64,000 nucleotides of DNA from Symsagittifera roscoffensis (lineage: Eukaryota; Xenacoelomorpha; Acoela; Convolutidae): NCBI RefSeq assembly GCF_963678635.1, contig NC_087070.1, positions 17,953,318 through 18,017,317 on the forward strand, read 5' to 3'. Shown one piece after another: positions 46,801 to 57,074 of the stretch (the first letter of the stretch is position 1; each line of letters opens with the position of its first letter). Below the pieces are notes generated by a model. That model saw only the letters and a list, made by a program, of their open reading frames with translations, had not been told where the DNA came from and made no database searches. Made by a program: the position numbers and the translations under genes.

Positions 46801-49800
46801 AGCCGCTGCCTCATGGTAAAACCAATTCTGGCCAATGTGAGGGCCTTTTCTTCGACGCTCTGCGTTCCATTCGTCAGTTCTCCTAAATTCCGCCTGATCG
46901 CCGACGAAAACACGTCCAACTCGGGCCACTGCGTCTTCTGTGGCTGCTGGTGTCTCTAGTTTTTGGGGAGGTTCGTCGACGATCACCGCCGGAAGAACCA
47001 ACACATCGTTTGCGATACCGTTATCCTTTAGGCCCACAACCAATCCAAGCTTCCCACAATAACTGGCCTATCCAATTTTCTCACAAAATGGGGGGTTAAC
47101 AGAGTGTTTCGCCCAAACAGGCGGAACACCTAACAGATCAGTCCTGTCTTCATTCACAGGAACTGCTGGCTGTGCCATGAAATAACCCGCCCATAACTGA
47201 CTAAATTCTAAAGCTGTTAGTAATTTGAGAATTATCATAGATAGATAGAATACGAGTAGGATAAATAGATACATTGTATCGAATGAATAAACGTTTACAA
47301 ACGCCGTTTTGTATAGACTATGTATGATGATTAGATAGAGGTACAGAATAGGCAGTCAGTTTAAAATATGACTGTTTCTTGTTAAGGATATCGCGGAACT
47401 GGCTAAACCTAAAACATAACGGCACCACAATGCGATCGGGTAAATATGGCCTTGAGGAAGGACATATGAAATTGCGAATACATAAATAAATACACATGGT
47501 TAATTTAAATAAGCATAGGATAAGCGAGGTACCGATGGTCGCATCATACCATCTATAATCTTCTATCTTCGAATTTAAAAAATGTTGAATGCGAAAACAC
47601 TTTTTCGAGATGCTAATTTCAAGCTCAACCTAAATTGAATTTTTTTAGTTTTTATTAAAGTCTTGTTTGTTTCACACATCTTCTGGCAGGTTCATCGCCA
47701 ACCTAAGTATCAGAACTTAAGTTACGCCAACATCAGGGGAAATTATATCGTTCAAAAAGCTATTACTCAACAAACGCTTGTGTTATAAACCCGGGTTGAC
47801 AAAATTGCGAATCATAAAAATTTCATTTGAGGACAATTTCATAAAAATTTCATTGTGAGGCCAACGATACATCGACTTTCATTGCCAAAACAAGAGAAAG
47901 TTCTTTTAAGTTTCCATTATATCTTTTTAGCAATGAAAATTATTTGATTAGCATTTTTTCATGGACTTAATTTATTGAATTGTATGAGCTCAATACACAA
48001 TATTTTTTACTGATCAAAGTTTTACAATATTGTTTTCATTTTCTGTATAAATATATGGAGGCGTTGAAGAGTGCCGAAATTCTTAAAAATCATTCCAGAC
48101 TGCCAAAATTTTTTACTTTCCTTTAATTGGCTTGTTTTGATTCAATTTTTAAGTTAGGTTAATATGAAAAAATCATGATGTAACTTGTTTTTGTAGCTGG
48201 TGTAATTGGCACTTGTCTAGCATTGTTTTCGACATTCGACAACTTTCTCCTAATTCTTGTACTTTATTTTTTCCGGTCTTCTTGTACTGAACCGCCTTTG
48301 TTAAGTTGCAGGTTTTTTTCCGCTTCTTAAAATGAATTCATTGCTTCCTGGTACAGGCATGAAACAATGTTTTATAGAGCAAATTTTGAATAGTAAACAT
48401 TTGATAATGCCTGCCCGCACCGGAGTTCCATGGATAATAATCGATTATATTGAACTTTCGTGGTCTGTCTCAATAAATTTCGATAATAATTGATTATAAT
48501 CGATTAAAAATGGATTATAATGAAACAATTTTTCTAATGAATAAAATCCGAATATAATCGATTATAATCGATTATTTTTGAAAGAAAATGAAACTTGTTT
48601 TCGCGGCAAAATAATCCATTTTTAATCGATTATAATTGATTATAATGGATTTTTTTGAGGGGTTATTCTTGAAATTTACAATTTTGTTCTAAATTATCTC
48701 ATCTCCTGTTTAGTGCAGTTGCTACGAATTACGTTTCATAAAATGTTACATTTCAGAATAAAATTTACATTTTTTTGTCTCTACTTTTTTTAATTCATCG
48801 CAGTTTAACTAACACTTCATTTCACTTTTTTTTAACCAAAACCCTAATAAAACTAAAATTTCAGGGGTTTGAATTAGATTTTCATAGCTTCCCCCACCGG
48901 AGTTCCATGGATAATAATTATAAGTTTTTTTAACCCAGTTTTTTTTAAACCCCCCTCCCCCCAGTTTACCGCCACCACCCCCCCCCCCCAGTTTACCAGT
49001 CCTCCATTTACCCTCCCCCAGTTTACCCGAATTTATTTACCCAACCCCCCTCCCCTCCAGCTTCTCCCCCCTCCCCTCCAGCTTCTCCCCCCCCCCACCC
49101 CCCCCCCCCCCCAGCTTCTCTCCGCCCCAACTCCCACCTCCCAGCTTCTCTCCCCCCCCCCCCAGTTTACCCTACCCCTTACGCTGAGGGGGAGGGGGAA
49201 GCTTGAGGGGGCGAGGGGATGACGTTGAGACATGCCATGTAGTAAAAGACATGGCATAAATTCTGCAAATTTCTCGCAAAATTTGCAATATTTTGCAAAA
49301 ATAATCGAGTTTAGTTCTAAAAATGAAATGGATTATAATAGATTTTAATGGAATATTTTGGCAAAAATAATCGATTTCAGTGACAAAAATTTTGGATTAT
49401 AATCGATTATAATGGATTATAATGGATTTTTATTTTTCAAAAAAATCGATTTTAATGACCACATAATCGATTACGTGGTCTAAATTTGCCACAATAATGG
49501 ATTATAATGACAACATTTTAGACAACATTTTTCCATTATAATCGATTATTATCCATGGAACTCCGGTGCGGGTGACGCAATTTGGTTCGCTTGGAGAGAA
49601 AACAGCTCTTCATATAGTTTGCTTACAATTTAATCAGAAATCCAATGATGTAGAACTTGTTTGATGCAGAACTAAAATGTGTAGAACTAAAATCCATTTT
49701 AAACTAACGAGTTTTTTGAGAGTTTTTTGTTCCGATCATTTGAAAATATGTGGCAACTTTGTATTGAGAAGCGTATGCGTTTTAGTTTTTTTGTTTTCCA

Positions 49801-52800
49801 CGCGAAATCAGGTACCACATATAATCACCAGAATGGGTTGAATGGTATATCATATCAAAGTCTTTCCAGTTATGATTCGAACGACTTTTGAAAAGTTCGG
49901 AAAAATTTTAGCAGCCGAGAAAAAACACTGTGAAACTTCTGATTTTTGGTCTAAGTTAAAGCTAATAAAGCGAGGCTAACCAGGCTTTCAAAAGCTTTTT
50001 CATGCTTAATTAAAGCAGCGAACGTTTTTTTATTCGAGTAAAATTCGTTTTTGGGGTTTTTAGCGCCAATTTGGGAATCAAAAAACTTCAAAAACTTCTA
50101 TTTTACTTACTATGAATGTTGAATTTGCCTAGTTATAATTTTCGTTCAGACTTTTTATCACACCACGCATAAAAACAAACGACACTAATTTGAAAAAAAA
50201 AACTTTATATTAGTATTTTTAAGACTATAGTCGAACATTGTGCAACTTGCACAGTAACTAGCTATCCTTGTTCCTGTTATAGGATAAATGAAAAATAACA
50301 AAAAAAAATCGTATTTTAATTAATTGAACAGCAACCTCAAAATCTGTTCGATTATTTAAAAGATGCAAAATTTCTTTATTACCGTTTTTTGCATCAGATT
50401 GCAAAGAACAGCTGCGTCTCTGTATAAAGATTATTTTGTATTTTGTTTGGTAGTGGGGTTTCCATTGGAAGTGTTTGAGTCTAATTAGATCAATTTAGAA
50501 TGATTTTGAATGATTCATGAATTTAGAATGAAAAAAGATGTTTTCAAGGGCGGATTCAGGTGGGGAGGGGGGGGGGGGGGGTGGACGACCTTTTTCCCAA
50601 CCCCTCGGGGGTTCGACTCCATCATCAATCAAATGGTTCCCTCTTTGGCATTATTTTATGCCATCCATTTTTGACGAACAAACCCTAACCTTTTTCTAAA
50701 GGCGCGTTTGGCGCCAATATTTACTAATTTTGTATGGCAGCGCGGGCCAAAAATGCATTTTTGACTCGTTTTTTTTTTCTTAAAATTGTGTCAATTTTTT
50801 TGTCAAAATAGAGTCTCTGTACTGTTCTGGGAGCGCTTGGAAAATCAATTTGGTCGACCTTAGAAAGTATACTTCGTGAATGCTAATTATTGTAAGATGC
50901 GGGGGGGGGGTGTGGGGGTAAAATACGTAATATTTTCTCACTCAGTGTGTTTTTTCGTTGGTGAGACATCTGTGCGGCTGATGATACTGGCGCGGCACGT
51001 GACCGGCGTTTCTTCTTCCACTTGCCTCTGGCTATCGAGTACATCTTGAGGTAGATGAGCATCAGAATGAGGAGGGGCAGGTAGAATGCACCCATGGTAG
51101 AGTAGAGGGTATATGCGACGGAGTCTGCAAACAGGAAAGCAGTCTTAACAAAGATAGTATCTTATCGGCTCCTTTCCAGTTTCCCAAACCCCCTCGTAAA
51201 ATAACAAAATAAAGCTGTTCAAAAATTGTTCACACGGCATTTTGCATGTTATAAATGTTGTGAACATTTGTTCACCTGTCCACGCTGACACGTTTGAATG
51301 CAGTTTTCAACATGAAAATAATTTCAAATAGACTTTCCTTTACTGAATTTCAGAAAAAATCAAAAGGGGGAACTGGAAAAGAGCCATCTTATCTTGTTAA
51401 TTGTCCCGCCTACGGTACCCTGTAACATTAGTTCTTAAAAAGAAATCATTCAAGAATATGTGGATGCGAACTTTGCGCCTCGGTACAATTTTGCCACTTT
51501 GGGGGCGGAGGGTGGAGGGAGAGGGGGTTCAGAGGTAACCATAACAAAATCCGAAGGATGAAATGCAATTTAAAATGCATTCAGAAAACTATTAAGTTAT
51601 TACAGTTTGTCAGCGCCCTTAAGAACCAGCATATCAGACCTGCTAGTTTATACGCAATTTTCTTTGACAGTTTTCAACGGAGTTTCATGGAGATCCTAAC
51701 TCCAATGGTCAAGTAGATCCTTTAAAACAAACGATTTCTTAGCATGGTTCTGCAGGAAAAGATTGTATTTGTTTGCTGTAAGATGCTGAAAAGAAAATTA
51801 AATCCCTAAAACTGATCACATTTATTGATTTCAAGGCTAGGGTTTTGGCCTTGACCTCTTCTGTGGTTTTCTATAATGAGAAAAACTAATATACATTTTT
51901 TCCTCTTAAAAATCAATATCTTATCAATAAAATCAACAAACAAATTGTATTGTGACCTAATTATTCTTTAATAGACAAGTTACTAACGACAGTTTTCTTA
52001 TTCAAAATTGATTTGCCCTACCAAAGTGAACTAGAAAGACTAATTTGATAATTTCTTAATGAAGATGTTCGGCTAAAATGTCAATGACCTCTCAGATAAT
52101 TTTGACGAATATCCTAAAAATTACAAGGCCTTCAGTTTTGAAAAAGCTCTCGTTGCCGATATCAAGTTACAAAGAATGGATGAATGTTCTGAATTGGAAT
52201 TTTTTTTTCAGTTTGTTTTGAACTTTTCTACCGACTAGGTTGCCTGAAATTTTTGTTCCAACGAACGAAGAGAGTGACTGAATATTTGTTTTCGGTGTGG
52301 TTTTTTTTCTACGAACCGTATTCGTGTTTTCAACGAGCTATTTTTGACAAAATTTTTTGTTTATCTTTTAAAATGTTTTGTTGCCTTGCTCTTACAATTA
52401 AAAGACCAATTTAAGACACTAAAAGCGTAATATTTTGATGTTAGTCTATGTTGAAGTTTTTGATTCCTAAAGTGGCATTAAAAATCTCCAAAACTAATTT
52501 CCTCGAGTGAATTAAACAAGACTGCTCGTATCAGGGCGAAGCCCTGAATGTTCCGACTGCTTTTTAAGGTTTATGGAGCAGCAGTAATAGCATAAAAAAA
52601 ACTCAATGAAATAATACAAAATGAAATTTTTTTTCTTCTAAAATTTGAAATTTTTTATAAAAATCATCCCCCCACACGCCATATAAAGGACAAAAGGATA
52701 GGTTTCGCTCCTTGTAACAAACCATTTATGGCAAATAAGCTTCTTTTAACCAATTTGGAACGATTTCTAAGAAGCATTAACTCTCCGCTTACGCGTTAAT

Positions 52801-55800
52801 AGCGCGAAATATATCGCGCGTTAATTGTCCCAAATTGGCCAAAATGGCAATCTTTAAACCCCTGTAACTTTACGAAAAATAATCACAGGTGAAATATCTT
52901 TTCAAATTTGAGCTCAGGACAACAATACCTTTCGAATGATATTAAAAAAATTTCTTCAAAAATGACTAGTTAAAAAGTCGAAATTTGTCTGAAGAAAAAA
53001 AAAACCCCACCCCGAGCACAAATATTCCGTTACTTTCGTATCGAAAGTCGGAACAAAAATTAGGCATAACAAGATTGCTCGTATCAGGGCGAAGCCCTAA
53101 AAGTTCCGACTGCCTTTTAACGTTTATGGAGCTGTACTAACATAAACAATATAAATATAAAATGAAATAAAATAAAACGAAAAACTTTTTTTCCTAAAAT
53201 TTGAAAATTTTTCTATGCAAATCATTCCCCCACACGCCATTTAAAGTACAAAACAATAGATTTTGCTCCTTGTAACAAATCAATTATGGCAAATAAGCAT
53301 CTTTCAACCAATTTGGAACGATTTCTAAGACGGATTAAATCTCCGCTTACGCGTTAATAGCGCGAATTATATCGCGTGTTAATTATCCCAAATTGGTCAA
53401 AATGGCAATCTTTAAAGCCTCATAACTTTACGAAAAATGATCACAGGTGAAATATCTTTTCGAATTTAAGCTCAGGACAACAATAGCTTTCGAATGATAT
53501 TAAAAAATTCCGTCAAAAATGGCTAGTTAAAAAGTCGAAATTTGTCTGAAGAAAAAAACCCACTCCGAAAGTCGGAACGATAAAGCTATTGTAAACGGCC
53601 TAAATCAAGCATAAATAAGCTTCCTCGCTGGCTTTCGTCGCTCAAAATTAGACGAAAAAACAAAAATTTTAAACGGGTTTTTCTCGACACTATAAAAATT
53701 TTTGGTAATTATTTAATGCGGTTCGAATCCCGACTGAAACGGTTTTGATATGATTTATCACTCGACCCATTCCGATATTATTTGTGGTAGCTAATTTTGC
53801 GAGGAAAGAAATAGAAACCCGAAAACAAATTCCTCCCCATTTTCAATGGTCGGAACAACAAAAATATAAAAGTAATCAATAGACAATAAAAAGCGGTATT
53901 CAATTCATGGCTTTGTTTTGATAGCGGCAGTCTTGTTGATCTTAGGGCATCAATAGTTATTAAATGTTATAAAAGTACTCAAAATTGTTATTCAAATAGC
54001 TGAAATTTGTCTGAATTAAATACCAAACAACCCATCAAATTGAACCATTGTTGCGAAAGTTGAAACAATTAAATTTACAATCTTTTTTCATTATTTTCAA
54101 CCCATTTATAAACCGTTTGTACAACTTGAAGCGTTTTGCTCCAATTTCTTTTTCTAAATATTGGTTGCTCTTTTCAATGGAAAGAAGAAAAGGAGAAAAA
54201 TCTTTCTCCAATTTTATATTTGTCTTGCTTTTTAATTATAAATATCATAAGCTTCCCAACAATTAAGAAAAAAAAAACAAAACGAAAAACGTAAAGTCTT
54301 AATGTCATTTGACTCAAACATTATAGCATAAATTCCTGAGACTTGCAGAGGCCAATTTACAAGTAAATTCGACCTTTTCAATCATCAGTTTTTCCTCGCT
54401 GAAAGAGTTAGTTCGAGGAGTAGTAAGATTTTTTTTTGTTATAATTAATGAGAAAAATTTTGAAATCTCAAGATTTCGTCATCTCAAGAACGAAAAGCTT
54501 TCGAAATGCAAACCTATTTAAAAAAAATCTAACTCCTAGGAGGACTTCCATTAATCTTTTACTTAAAACTAGAAAATTTAAATTATGAGTCGAAAGAGTG
54601 TTTTAGATTTGATGGTTCAATAAATGAGTTTTTCTCAGTCTCAGCAAGCTATCCTTTGAGTTTATATAAGTTTATATAATCTGAAGTTTTCTATGCCGTA
54701 TCAATTAGGTATCAGTTTTTATGCTTGCAAAAAAGATCCTACAGTAGAATAGCACTGGATCTTCTTGTGGGTTTCCATGATTATCAAAACTAAAAATTTT
54801 GTTTAAAAAAGTTCTGAGTGTATTTTTTTAATAGACTTATAGACAATTTTCATAAATTCATACAGATTGGGCTCGTAAACAAATATTTGCTTTTGTTTTT
54901 TAAAATATAAATCTGCTTTTTTTTCTGAAATATTGGATCTATTTTTTTTATGAAACAAAAGTTAGGTTTAGTGGAATGTAACTGCAGCATCCATAAATAT
55001 AAATGCCAATTTAAACAGACTTGAACTAATAGTCAGTTACTGTGCAAGTAGCACAGAATGTTCGTACCGTAGTCTTAAAAAAAAACAATTTTTTTTTCTA
55101 ATTATTGTTTTTTTTCGGCGTGGTGTAATAAGTTGAGCTGAACTATAAAAAAACTTGGGATTGTTAATAAAGTAAATTGAAAAAAAATCTTGGAGAATGA
55201 CTAGAAAAACGAAAAAAAAAAATCAAAAAAAAATTTTCAAATTTTTTTTGCAAATTGAACCAAGATTGGGGTCATTTCATACACAGAGTCGCCATAATGA
55301 TACATAAATCAAAAGCAGGTTCGAATCAATTCCCGAAAAGCTCCTCCAGTTGCTTGAGTAACCCAAAGTTTCGATACCAAACAAAAATTACTCTGCTATT
55401 AAAAGAATGCTGCAAAAAAGAATGCAGAAATTGCAAGGACGAGCAATCTTCTGAAATTCTTAAACTAGTGTTTTTGATTTTGTTGGTAATTAACCAGGTA
55501 TCGAGCAAGAAGGCTGAGATTCCATCATCACTTCCGCGGATTCATTCGTGTAGTTACTGCCTAAAGAAACCACTTCGATTGTACTGTTTCCAGGCCCCGC
55601 TTCAAGGTCACGTGATGTGCCAGTGTTATCCCAGGGATAGAGTAAAAGAGGCAGTGATATCGTGTTTGTAAGAACAGCTATTGCCGCCAGTAGACCAAGA
55701 GCTACTTTGTAGTCCCGGCGAGAGAGGTAGCTCATCTAAAAATAAAGTTTAAAATTTTATTTCAGTCTTATAATTTTTTCCTAAAGAAAAGTTTGCTTAA

Positions 55801-57074
55801 TTTCCTCCAGCCCGAAGGACCGAAAACTTGAAAATCATGCTAGCCCACCAGCTCCGACAAATCAGAAGCTCAAATTCGGATAAAAAACTTTGAAAATCAG
55901 CTAACTATGAACTTTTTCAATGACGATTGGTGGAAAATTTTCTCGCATTCGGTCCTGTTGTCATCAGAAAAGGCTCCATAATTTTTCCTAATGGAAATAG
56001 ACATTATGAGAATTTAAAGGAATTTTCTATCTTGAAAAAAAAAACGGCCAGCTTGGAGACAAGTAATTTCTATCAAGATTAATATTTTTGTCAAGATTTG
56101 ACAGTGCATTGCGGTACAATATTATGCAACAAAATAATAGAGATTCCGCAATGCACTGTTGGGCCCAGGGCGAGATCGTATGGTTTTATGTTCAGACAAT
56201 GGAATATATTCAGACTTTGTTTGGAGGTTTAAACCGCGTGGGTACTGAAAATTTTCGATCACAACTCAGTATGACCATGAAACCACAGCATGGTGACAAT
56301 TTGCTTCAAAATGGGAAGTCAGTTTAGTCTTGATATTAAAAAGTGTGAATAGACCTCAAATGAGAATATGCAAAGTCTGTCTATTCCGATGGCACAGAGA
56401 TGCCAGATGGAGGCTGTACAGAGAGACACGTCCACGAACATCCACGCCTCACACAACACCCTACAACAAACACACACACAGCCGAGTTACTTTAACTCCA
56501 TTTACCCACCAAGGAAATAAGAGCCCACATACCAGCTGTTCGCCTTTTTACTGAGGGGCCCCTTATTTCGAGTTATAGAGGCAAAGGCGAACATCTAAAA
56601 TTTACCCAACAAATTTTACCCCAAATTTTTACCATAAAATGCCCACCGTCCCCTCCCCCCCCCTAATTTCTAATCCAGACCTATCAAGTTGAAGAATTAG
56701 TTGTCATAAAAACGCCTATGTATGTACACTTACTTGGAAAAAGGCCATTTGTCGCTCAGATGCTGTGCGGTTTTGAACGGCATCACCATGAGGCCGACCA
56801 GAGCGTCACAAAGAGCAAGTGTCGCAACCAGATACATTCCGACATTATGTAATCTCTGGCTCTTCCAAACAACTCCGACAACTACACTATTAGCCAATAC
56901 TGTAATTACAATCAAAATAATTTGTACCCCCACAACTAGCACTGTAACCCAGGGTATTGAGTCTATCAAACTACCTCCAACGCTCGGGTTTGCAAATTCC
57001 GATGTTGGTGTAGGAAAGGGATTTAGGACATTTTTGTCAGTAACAGGTAAGTAGTCGATGTAATAGTTCTTCAT
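37848..57074 (-). CDS. 5-HT1-like biogenic amine GPCR, 5 exons
   Basis: Minus-strand exons: 57074-56734, 56460-56355, 55735-55495, 51124-50942, 38539-37848. Phases 2, 0, 1, 1 all join, giving 520 residues. Exon 1 holds a short N-terminus, TM1 (LANSVVV), TM2 ([10 protein letters not shown]) and ECL1 WPF. Exon 2 holds TM3 with the disulfide Cys, the amine-binding Asp ([10 protein letters not shown]) and IDRL. Exon 3 holds TM4 and a long ECL2 with several N-glycosylation sequons. Exon 4 holds TM5 ([12 protein letters not shown]). Exon 5 holds about 150 residues of ICL3, TM6 (ICWLPFF), TM7 ([14 protein letters not shown]) and a short tail. The Asp in TM3, CWLPFF and the WLGY...NPxxY helix mark an aminergic receptor, closest by eye to 5-HT1 and D2-like types; the ligand is unproven. 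DRY is DRL and the usual TM4 Trp is absent. Intron 4 (12.4 kb) carries an LTR retrotransposon in the same orientation. Donors of exons 2 and 3 (GTCTAT, GTTAAT) are weak. Confidence 0.85.
38580..38950 (+). repeat. Family G copy in GPCR intron 4
   Basis: TTACAGGAAAAAAATCTTAA, GAACAGCAAACTCCACTATC, AAAAGTCACGAAAAGCGTGA and TTGCGTTTATTACTCTTTTCC, in the family order. Confidence 0.55.
38951..40637. other. Intronic stretch, nothing recognised but a microsatellite
   Basis: AT-rich part of GPCR intron 4. A (GT)n run sits at 40186-40204. No other element or gene is seen. Confidence 0.45.
40638..41028 (-). repeat. 3' LTR of Ty3/Gypsy-type element
   Basis: 391 bp, TG...CA ends (TGAAATAACCCGCCCA ... 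CGCCTCATGACA on plus). It aligns along its length with 47178-47551 but with many substitutions, so the insertion is old. The outer flank CCTAT pairs with TCTAT beyond the other LTR, a 5-bp duplication with one mismatch. Confidence 0.85.
41029..41042 (-). other. Polypurine tract of the retrotransposon
   Basis: Immediately inside the 3' LTR. The minus strand reads ACCCGCGGGGAA directly before the LTR, ending in the purine run GCGGGGAA typical of a plus-strand primer site. Confidence 0.5.
42485..42878. repeat. 176-bp inverted repeat inside the integrase remnant
   Basis: Arms 42485-42660 and 42702-42878 are near-perfect inverse copies around a 41-bp spacer. The left arm is in the element's sense (minus) direction and the right arm is the inverted duplicate. 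The spacer includes a 24-bp segment (42671-42694) that is also the loop of the next foldback. Confidence 0.92.
42875..42958. repeat. 30-bp perfect inverted repeat sharing the same loop
   Basis: Arms 42875-42904 and 42929-42958 start GAGCTCCATTTCGGTCGCAA and are perfectly inverse. The 24-bp loop (42905-42928) is identical to 42671-42694. The arms encode the integrase ELHFGRKP motif in opposite directions. Confidence 0.92.
46140..47179 (-). pseudogene. gag: gag remnant of the retrotransposon
   Basis: The minus-strand frame starts [18 protein letters not shown]. Its ATG is formed by the last A of the 5' LTR plus the first two bases inside it. Capsid-like pieces follow in different frames (46783-47043 with [10 protein letters not shown]; 46268-46573 with QVALCNWP and a basic SRGRGG end). 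A Cys-rich segment at about 46145-46235 ([16 protein letters not shown]) looks like zinc knuckles with the expected His replaced. Stops and frameshifts separate the pieces. Confidence 0.7.
47160..47177 (-). other. Candidate primer-binding site
   Basis: The minus strand directly inside the 5' LTR reads TGGCACAGCCAGCAGTTC. It begins with the TGG expected to pair with a tRNA 3' CCA end. The donor tRNA is not identified, and the same bases also encode the start of gag. Confidence 0.5.
47178..47551 (-). repeat. 5' LTR of Ty3/Gypsy-type element
   Basis: 374 bp, TG...CA ends (TGAAATAACCCGCCCA ... CGCATCATACCA on plus). It is the diverged partner of 40638-41028 and is followed by TCTAT, the near-match to the left flank CCTAT. 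Confidence 0.85.
47552..48413. other. Intronic stretch, nothing recognised
   Basis: AT-rich part of GPCR intron 4 between the LTR element and the foldback element. Within it, AAATTTCATTTGAGGACAAT and a similar AAATTTCATTGTGAGG lie close together (about 47817-47860). Confidence 0.4.
48414..49572. mobile_element. 1.16-kb foldback/TIR element rich in TAATCGATTA
   Basis: Ends are inverse: CCCGCACCGGAGTTCCATGG at left and CCATGGAACTCCGGTGCGGG at right, continuing inward through ATAATAATCGATTATA. Palindromic TAATCGATTA and TAATGGATTA-type motifs recur through both halves. A third copy of the terminus lies inside at about 48892-48920, beside the C-rich tract. No reading frame of interest and no clear target-site duplication (only TG on both sides). 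The class is unknown. Confidence 0.75.
48951..49175. repeat. C-rich tandem tract in the foldback element
   Basis: Irregular repeats of CCCCCAGTTTACC and CCAGCTTCTCCCCCC units. The minus-strand glycine-rich frame here is a by-product of this composition. Confidence 0.85.
49738..50273 (+). repeat. Family B repeat, full length
   Basis: Starts TTTGTTCCGATCATTTGAAA. It ends ATAGTCGAACATTGTGCAAC, then TTGCACAGTAACTAGCTATC and CTTGTT. The hairpin TGTGCAA-ct-TTGCACA is well preserved. GPCR intron 4. Confidence 0.7.
51167..51385. mobile_element. Second MITE copy, perfect 8-bp target-site duplication
   Basis: TIRs GGCTCCTTTCCAGTTTCCC and GGGGGAACTGGAAAAGAGCC, flanked on both sides by ATCTTATC. Internal sequence matches 1363-1556, with a 20-bp-scale extra segment near 51250. 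It lies in GPCR intron 3, 42 bases upstream of the exon 4 acceptor. Confidence 0.88.
51386..52365. other. GPCR intron 3 stretch, nothing recognised
   Basis: AT-rich with short broken frames. The sequence-duplication boundary lies at its right end. Confidence 0.4.
52517..53056 (-). repeat. Family A repeat, minus strand
   Basis: The plus strand reads AAGACTGCTCGTATCAGGGC, hairpin AGGGC-gaa-GCCCT, then TGTTCCGACTG, and ends CGAAAGTCGGAACAA. The interior has an imperfect palindrome around GCGTTAATAGCGCG and CGCGCGTTAAT (about 52793-52825). Confidence 0.75.
53070..53580 (-). repeat. Family A repeat, minus strand, second in tandem
   Basis: Same termini as its neighbour (AAGATTGCTCGTATCAGGGC ... 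GAAAGTCGGAAC). A short deletion removes the GCACAAATATTCCG segment near its right end. It is followed directly by a partial family B copy. Confidence 0.72.
53581..53850 (-). repeat. Family B 5' part, minus strand
   Basis: The plus strand ends CCCCATTTTCAATGGTCGGA and ACAACA. It includes TAATGCGGTTCGAATCCCGA, the B-family region matching GTGATTCGAAC at 171-180. Confidence 0.65.

Larger units (their letters stand above)
40638..47551 (-). mobile_element. Decayed Ty3/Gypsy-type LTR retrotransposon
   Basis: A 6.9-kb minus-strand element with two LTRs. From right to left it has gag, zinc-knuckle region, protease, reverse transcriptase, RNase H and integrase; the RT-RH-IN order defines Ty3/Gypsy. 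Frames are broken throughout by stops and frameshifts and no intact product remains. It lies in GPCR intron 4 in the same transcriptional direction as the receptor. Its integrase part carries an unusual nested foldback (42485-42958). Confidence 0.9.

Noticed and set aside
49033-49257. Glycine-rich minus-strand ORF
   Set aside because: Produced by the C-rich tandem tract.
54048-54266. 72-residue ORF conserved in the duplicate at 60784-61002
   Set aside because: Conservation is explained by the recent duplication; the sequence is low complexity, with non-synonymous differences between copies.
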